From contig JALSLS010000002.1 in assembly GCA_026988195.1 (NCBI GenBank), forward strand, positions 1-5,388: 5,388 bases of DNA, written 5' to 3'. Source of the stretch: Methylomonas sp. (GTDB lineage: Bacteria; Pseudomonadota; Gammaproteobacteria; Methylococcales; Methylomonadaceae). Shown piece by piece: positions 4,566-5,388 of this stretch. Made by a program: the position numbers and the translations under genes. The notes beneath the pieces are model-generated. The model did no database searches. It was not told where the DNA came from and saw only the letters and a list, made by a program, of their open reading frames with translations. Within the stretch, counting starts at the first letter, position 1. Each line of letters starts with the position of its first letter.

Positions 4566-5388
4566 TTAGATTTTATCATTAATCATAATAACAACTGTCT
4601 GGTCTGTTATCACTTCAGTTAATTCCACACGACCAAGATAATCACCTTTCTGTGGCATGGCTGTACCTGATTTAGAAACCCTAGCAATAATTTGAACCGC
4701 TTTAAAGCTTGATAAATTCATGCCAGGCATCATCGCCATGCTATCATCCAAGGTCACTGAAACAGGTAAATCTACCACTTGTTTTCTAACAATCGCTAAC
4801 GGCATAGGGGGGCCTGTGATAGCTTTAGCATAAATAAACACAGTATCCCCGCTGGCTACTTTAGCTTTAATATCAGCAGATATATCAACCTTAACATCGA
4901 TACTGACCTTTGAAACAGCTTCTGATTTCGCTACAACAACCTTATCTTCAACGGTAGTTCCTGAAAGTTGTTGTACAGACTCAATAAGTTTTTGCACTTG
5001 TGCGTAAGGTTCAGAGTCTTGTGGAACTATCTTTTGTATCTTTCGCCAATGGGTGATGGCCTGAGAGTAATCCTGCTCTTCAGCTTTTGCCATACCTGCA
5101 AGCCACAAACCTGTTACATCATTCGGGACTTTTTTCAAAGCTTTGAAAATTAATTCAGATGCTTTTCCCGCTAAAGTTCCATTATTAAGCATGACTAAGG
5201 TGTCAGCGTAGAGAAGTAATAACTCAGGGTCATCGCCTAATAATTGATAAGCTTTTTCAAAAGAATTTGCAGCTAGTTTATATTGCTTTAAATATTTAAA
5301 AGATCGCCCTAACATTACCCAGTCTTGAGCATTATTTGGGTTTTCTTTTAAGCGTTGAGCTAATTGCATAACCATGGTATTCATATCT
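4566..5388 (-). CDS. ccmI: Cytochrome c biogenesis protein CcmI (CycH), C-terminal part (runs off right edge)
   Basis: The visible 272 residues from the ATG at 5384 correspond to the periplasmic C-terminal half of CcmI. TPR-like helical repeats occupy about residues 10-52, 53-88 and 89-122 (for example DWVMLGRSFKYLKQYKLAA). A linker follows, then a beta-rich C-terminal domain from about 163 to 272 with the family motifs GDTVFIYAKAITGPPMPLAI and a DDSMAMMPGMNLS segment. CcmI acts in the periplasm as a chaperone that delivers apocytochrome c to the CcmF/CcmH heme-ligation complex. The ATG at 5384 is not taken as the true start: the frame stays open through a GAT codon to the edge, and the family has N-terminal membrane segments and about 400 residues in all. 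It is usually the last gene of the ccm operon, which agrees with the non-coding repeats after it. The stop is a TAA at 4568-4566. Confidence 0.88.
   Translation of the reverse strand, partial: DMNTMVMQLAQRLKENPNNAQDWVMLGRSFKYLKQYKLAANSFEKAYQLLGDDPELLLLYADTLVMLNNGTLAGKASELIFKALKKVPNDVTGLWLAGMAKAEEQDYSQAITHWRKIQKIVPQDSEPYAQVQKLIESVQQLSGTTVEDKVVVAKSEAVSKVSIDVKVDISADIKAKVASGDTVFIYAKAITGPPMPLAIVRKQVVDLPVSVTLDDSMAMMPGMNLSSFKAVQIIARVSKSGTAMPQKGDYLGRVELTEVITDQTVVIMINDKI

Noticed and set aside
4968..5153. Plus-strand open frame of 61 codons
   Set aside because: It lies opposite the TPR region of ccmI and has no independent support.
5382..5384. ATG at 5384 as the start of ccmI
   Set aside because: The frame continues to the edge, and the family needs an N-terminal membrane domain and about 130 more residues; this ATG is internal.

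Overview
The window is an AT-rich stretch of chromosome in which all five genes lie on the minus strand. Read in the direction of transcription (right to left) they are: the C-terminal part of the cytochrome c biogenesis protein CcmI (cut by the right edge), the oxygen-independent coproporphyrinogen III dehydrogenase HemN, the DEAD-box RNA helicase DbpA, a PhnA/YjdM-family zinc-ribbon protein, and the membrane-embedded start of a probable PrsK sensor histidine kinase (cut by the left edge). The set suggests a low-GC gammaproteobacterium that has an exosortase A / PEP-CTERM exopolysaccharide system. The kinds of dispersed repeat seen fit a methanotroph of the Methylococcales or a similar marine gammaproteobacterium, but this placement is an inference and not firm.

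Layout: 1-421 prsK N-terminus (TTG start); 422-692 intergenic, holding a 102-bp MITE with 11-bp terminal inverted repeats and an exact 8-bp flanking duplication; 693-1274 phnA-like gene; 46-bp gap; 1321-2703 dbpA; 121-bp gap with a probable dbpA promoter and a 7-bp dyad; 2825-4204 hemN; 4205-4565 a 361-bp gene-free stretch mostly filled by three repeat structures (a 187-bp palindromic element, a 76-bp double-hairpin repeat inside it, and an 88-bp hairpin element next to it); 4566-5388 ccmI.

Functionally, HemN (heme synthesis without oxygen) and CcmI (delivery of apocytochrome c for heme attachment) share a heme theme, but the repeats between them argue against one operon. DbpA (50S ribosome assembly) and the PhnA-like gene are close enough to be co-transcribed. 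PrsK probably opens a separate locus that continues beyond the left edge. The genes themselves are ordinary housekeeping or regulatory types, and I see no novel multi-gene system. The most interesting content is the set of small non-autonomous repeat elements placed just upstream of prsK and hemN, and the easily missed TTG-started prsK.
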